In this document: piece after piece, positions 60,901 through 64,000 of the stretch
How the letters are laid out: each line of letters begins with the position of its first letter
How positions within the stretch are numbered: the first letter of the stretch is position 1
Origin: Aquila chrysaetos chrysaetos
Taxonomy: Eukaryota > Chordata > Aves > Accipitriformes > Accipitridae
Assembly (NCBI RefSeq): GCF_900496995.4
Contig: NC_044030.1
Coordinates: forward strand, 16,614,851 to 16,678,850
Length of the DNA: 64,000 bases
Reading direction: 5' to 3'
Notes under the pieces: model-generated
The model's database searches: none
Told to the model about the DNA's origin: nothing
Seen by the model: the letters and a program-made list of their open reading frames with translations, nothing else
Translations under genes and position numbers: made by a program

Positions 60901-63293
60901 TTTCATTCCAATATATTTTATCTCAAGACCTTTGGGTCCTGATACACTGCGACAGAAACTACACCTAAACCAGGGAGTTTAACATAAAAAAAACCAGAGG
61001 GAATAGCCCAGGGGCTGACCACTGTCATTAATGTTTGTGGCCTAAGGAGCAGAGCTGGTGAGTACTGCCAGCAGTGCTGTTCAGTGCTGCTCACTGAAAA
61101 ACCCTGCCCATCTGGGAGCTAAATTTATTTTTCACAAGGCTTCTAAAGCTTCTGTGTCAACCAACGTGTATGGTATTTCAGTCCTGTTTTTCAACAGGTG
61201 TTTCCACAGTCCTATCCTCCAAAATACTGTAGGAGCCATTGGTCCAATATATATTTTTAAATCCTGAAAAGTAGTCCAGTAGAATGACAACAGGCATGTA
61301 TGACTGACAGCAACTGAGGGACCCAAAATCTTCATTATCTCAATTATTTTATTGTCCACTTTTTCATTTGAAGGCTCATACTGGAAAGAAAATCTCTGGA
61401 ATAATCTTGTGCATTCCCCACATTATTGAGTGTACACATGTCCCATAGGTAGCAAGAAGCAATTATATTCAAATGATTAATGTGCATTAAAGAGTTTACA
61501 GGCTTGATTGGCCAAAAAGGCTCCCTCCTGCATGAAGTAATGAATAGGAAATAGTCAGAATTATCAGCCAAGTCGGGCTTCATGGACTTTACCTGTGGCC
61601 TGAGCAAAAAAGTAAAAGTAAGTGTATAATGCCTTGCAGATGAGCAGTAAAACCAAGCTTCAAACAACACACAGGGCAGGATTCACTGCTAACCTCATGG
61701 TTAGCTGTAATAGACTTTAGAAAAAGAATTCCCTGTTCGCTAATTTCTCAAAGAAATGTACGTTCACACAGTGGGACTGACATCCTGGTCAGTGTCTTTG
61801 CAGGGGAAGCATCCGATGTAAAAAGAAATTATTACCACTTCTATCAGCTTCCACCTAGAAAAAGCACATTGGCAGGAAATACCTGTAATATTTCCATGTT
61901 ATGATGTGGAAATGTTTCTTTTTTAATAAGAATTTGAATTAGTGTAAAACTTGTGAGACATTTTCAATCTAGGGACATGAGCACATTTAGAAAGTTATGT
62001 ATCTCCTCTTACAGTGCAGACTGACAGAGGGATGTGAAGAGGAGCAGCCTGAACCCTCCGGCTTGATGGGTGCTCAATTTGTTAAGCAAATCCTAATATA
62101 TACATTGTCATATTTTCAGCTCTCAGTCTGGTGTCTGGCTAAGTTTCTTGCAGATCAAGTGCTTTCACAATACTGAAGCCCACCTGCACCCCTGCAAATA
62201 CTTGGTTCCTACAGACACCATAGGTAGGGCAGGTGCTCAGCCAACAAACACAGACTTCAGGTGCACTGCAGTGCCACAACCATTACAGTTATGTATAGCC
62301 ACTGTTTTGTTTGCACCAAATTGTTGTTCACACAATAATCCACCTGGATTCAGTGGGTAAAAGCTGCTGCTATAAAAGTCAGTGGGAGCTCTGCCACCCT
62401 TCTCAAGGGCAGCAACACTTCACACAATAAGACTGTTCATGTCTGTAAGTTTGTCTATGTGTATAAACATAACTGTGCCTGGCTGACCCTCCTTTGGGTT
62501 CATCTTTGGGTGAACAAATGAAAAGTGCTTACACTGAGCAAGCGTACTACATGCTTACTCAAACACCAACTGTTCCAGGAAAGTCAAGATGTCTTCTATC
62601 TTTACTAAGTCAAAAAAGAAAGAAGTATTGGCAATTATATTATTAACTGCATAATTGCTTTTTTATATAGCCCCATTTAAAAAATTCCATGACACCCAAC
62701 TCATCTGCTAAATATTTCATTTATAAATACTTTAAAATCAATAATGACTTGATTTGATTGCAGACTTCATGAAACCTCCTATTTTTTTCTCCATTTTCTG
62801 ACTTGTATCCTGTAATAGAGTAACTGGATAATTAGAATGTAATGGCTTACAAGAGGGACACAGCTTTGACATACAGCAAGAATAAACTGTACAGCTTCTG
62901 TTATGAAAAGCTGGAAGCAGGAAATTGCAGCTGTCCGTGTAGCCAGCTTTTTTCACTATGGAAATGGCAAAAGTATTTTTCACTTTCATGTGAAGGTCAA
63001 AAGACATTTTTTTGTCCAAGATCAAACATCCTTAGTCTATTGTGAAATATTTAAAACTAGAAGAAGCTGGTCATATGTCAATAACATGTTGGACTTTCAA
63101 TTTTAGTACTACACCCCAAACTGTGAATTTCACTACCTTATGTTCAACTCAGTGATGTATGCACACACATACTGTAGTCTCAGAATATTGTTTTCCTCTT
63201 ACACTGGTATGAATAAAAGAAATCAGTTTATTCTGCAAAATTTTACAGAAGACTCTTCATTCCAATCCACAGATTACAGTAAGAGGGTTTTTT
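57953..63293. other. no recognisable gene
   Basis: 5.3 kb AT-rich DNA. Near 60091-60135 three TTAATTA-type motifs cluster. No coding signal. Confidence 0.4.
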
Positions 63294-63712
63294 TCTTAGA
63301 ATCATAGAATATCTCAAGTTGGAAGGTACCCATAAGGAGGATCAAGTCCAACTCCCTGCTCCTTGCAGGACTACCTAAAACTAAACCATATGACTAAGAC
63401 CGTTGTCCAGATGCTCCTTGAACTCTGACAGGCTTGGTGCTGTGACCACTTCCCTGGGGAGCCCGTTCCAGTGATCAACTACCCGCTCAGTGAAGAACCT
63501 TTTCCTAATGTCCAATCTGAACTTCCCCTGACGCAGCTTCATTCCATTTCCTCGTGTCCTGTCGCTGGTCACCAGAGAGAGGAGATCAGCACCTCTCCCT
63601 CTGCTAGCCACCTTGAGGAAGTTGTAGACTGTGATGAGGGCACCCCTCAGGCTTCTCTTCTCCAGGCTGAACAAACCAAGTGACCTCAGCTGCTTCTCCT
63701 AAGTCTTCTTAA
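63294..63712 (-). mobile_element. CR1 LINE 3' fragment
   Basis: Minus-strand CR1 end. The plus strand opens AGAATCATAGAATATCTCAA. The minus frame reads [20 protein letters not shown] and ends [13 protein letters not shown] ([20 protein letters not shown]), with 97 codons open. Confidence 0.9.
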
Positions 63713-64000
63713 TTCCTTTTCCTTTAATCCACATACAATTTCCAACTTACCTATTCCATTCTCTGATTTACGCCTTAGTTGAAATCAGTTCAATCAAACT
63801 ATGCAATACATTTCACCCCATGGTATATTCAAAACTTCAGCAAACTCAAGTATTGAGGGGTGTTGTCCTGGGAAAGCACAATATTGTCCTGTTCTTGCCA
63901 GAAACCATTAGCAGATTTATGGAAAATAAAAATTAATGGTAATATTTAAAATAACAACAGCAGCCATTTAATACAGTTAAGCAGATGCTCATTTATTAAG
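63713..64000. other. no recognisable feature
   Basis: Last 290 bases of the window, AT-rich, nothing recognised. Confidence 0.4.

Noticed and set aside
1..64000. tRNA, snRNA, rRNA genes and CRISPR arrays
   Set aside because: No tRNA box pattern, snRNA start or regular spaced repeats were seen, and CRISPR is not expected in vertebrate DNA.

Overview
The window is nuclear DNA from a bird. Three things point there: CR1-type LINE retrotransposons in several ages and both orientations, avian-style solo LTRs, and one complete vertebrate innate-immunity gene. That gene is RIG-I (DDX58/RIGI). Galliform birds such as chicken and turkey are known to have lost it, so the source is most likely a non-galliform bird. 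I cannot name the species from sequence alone.

Layout. Positions 1-4125 hold no recognisable gene, only a CR1 fragment and an old LTR. RIG-I fills 4126-30978 on the minus strand. I could assemble all 18 coding exons by hand; every intron has GT-AG borders and every phase joins. The predicted protein is 928 aa, with two CARDs, the DECH-box helicase core and a zinc-binding C-terminal RNA-sensor domain. Exons 1-2 and the proximal promoter lie in a CpG island (about 30430-31230). The promoter carries an exact 12-base ISRE, a second IRF-like site and a palindromic NRF1 site, as expected for an interferon-inducible gene. RIG-I introns hold a long CR1 in intron 16, a CR1 fragment in intron 10, and antisense solo LTRs in introns 12 and 2, both with perfect 5-bp target-site duplications.

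The region 31300-64000 has no recognisable protein gene. It holds four clear CR1 copies or fragments on the plus strand, one recent fragment on the minus strand, two apparently ancient CR1-like stretches, and otherwise unique AT-rich DNA.

The most unusual signal is a pair of CR1 copies in inverted orientation about 33 kb apart, one in RIG-I intron 16 (copy A) and one 10 kb upstream of the gene (copy B). They differ at only 2 of 819 bases in a core that includes a shared premature stop codon, yet differ by roughly 5-8 % on either side of that core. The pattern looks like recent gene conversion between dead elements. The same inverted pair could support an inversion that would separate RIG-I exons 1-16 from exons 17-18.
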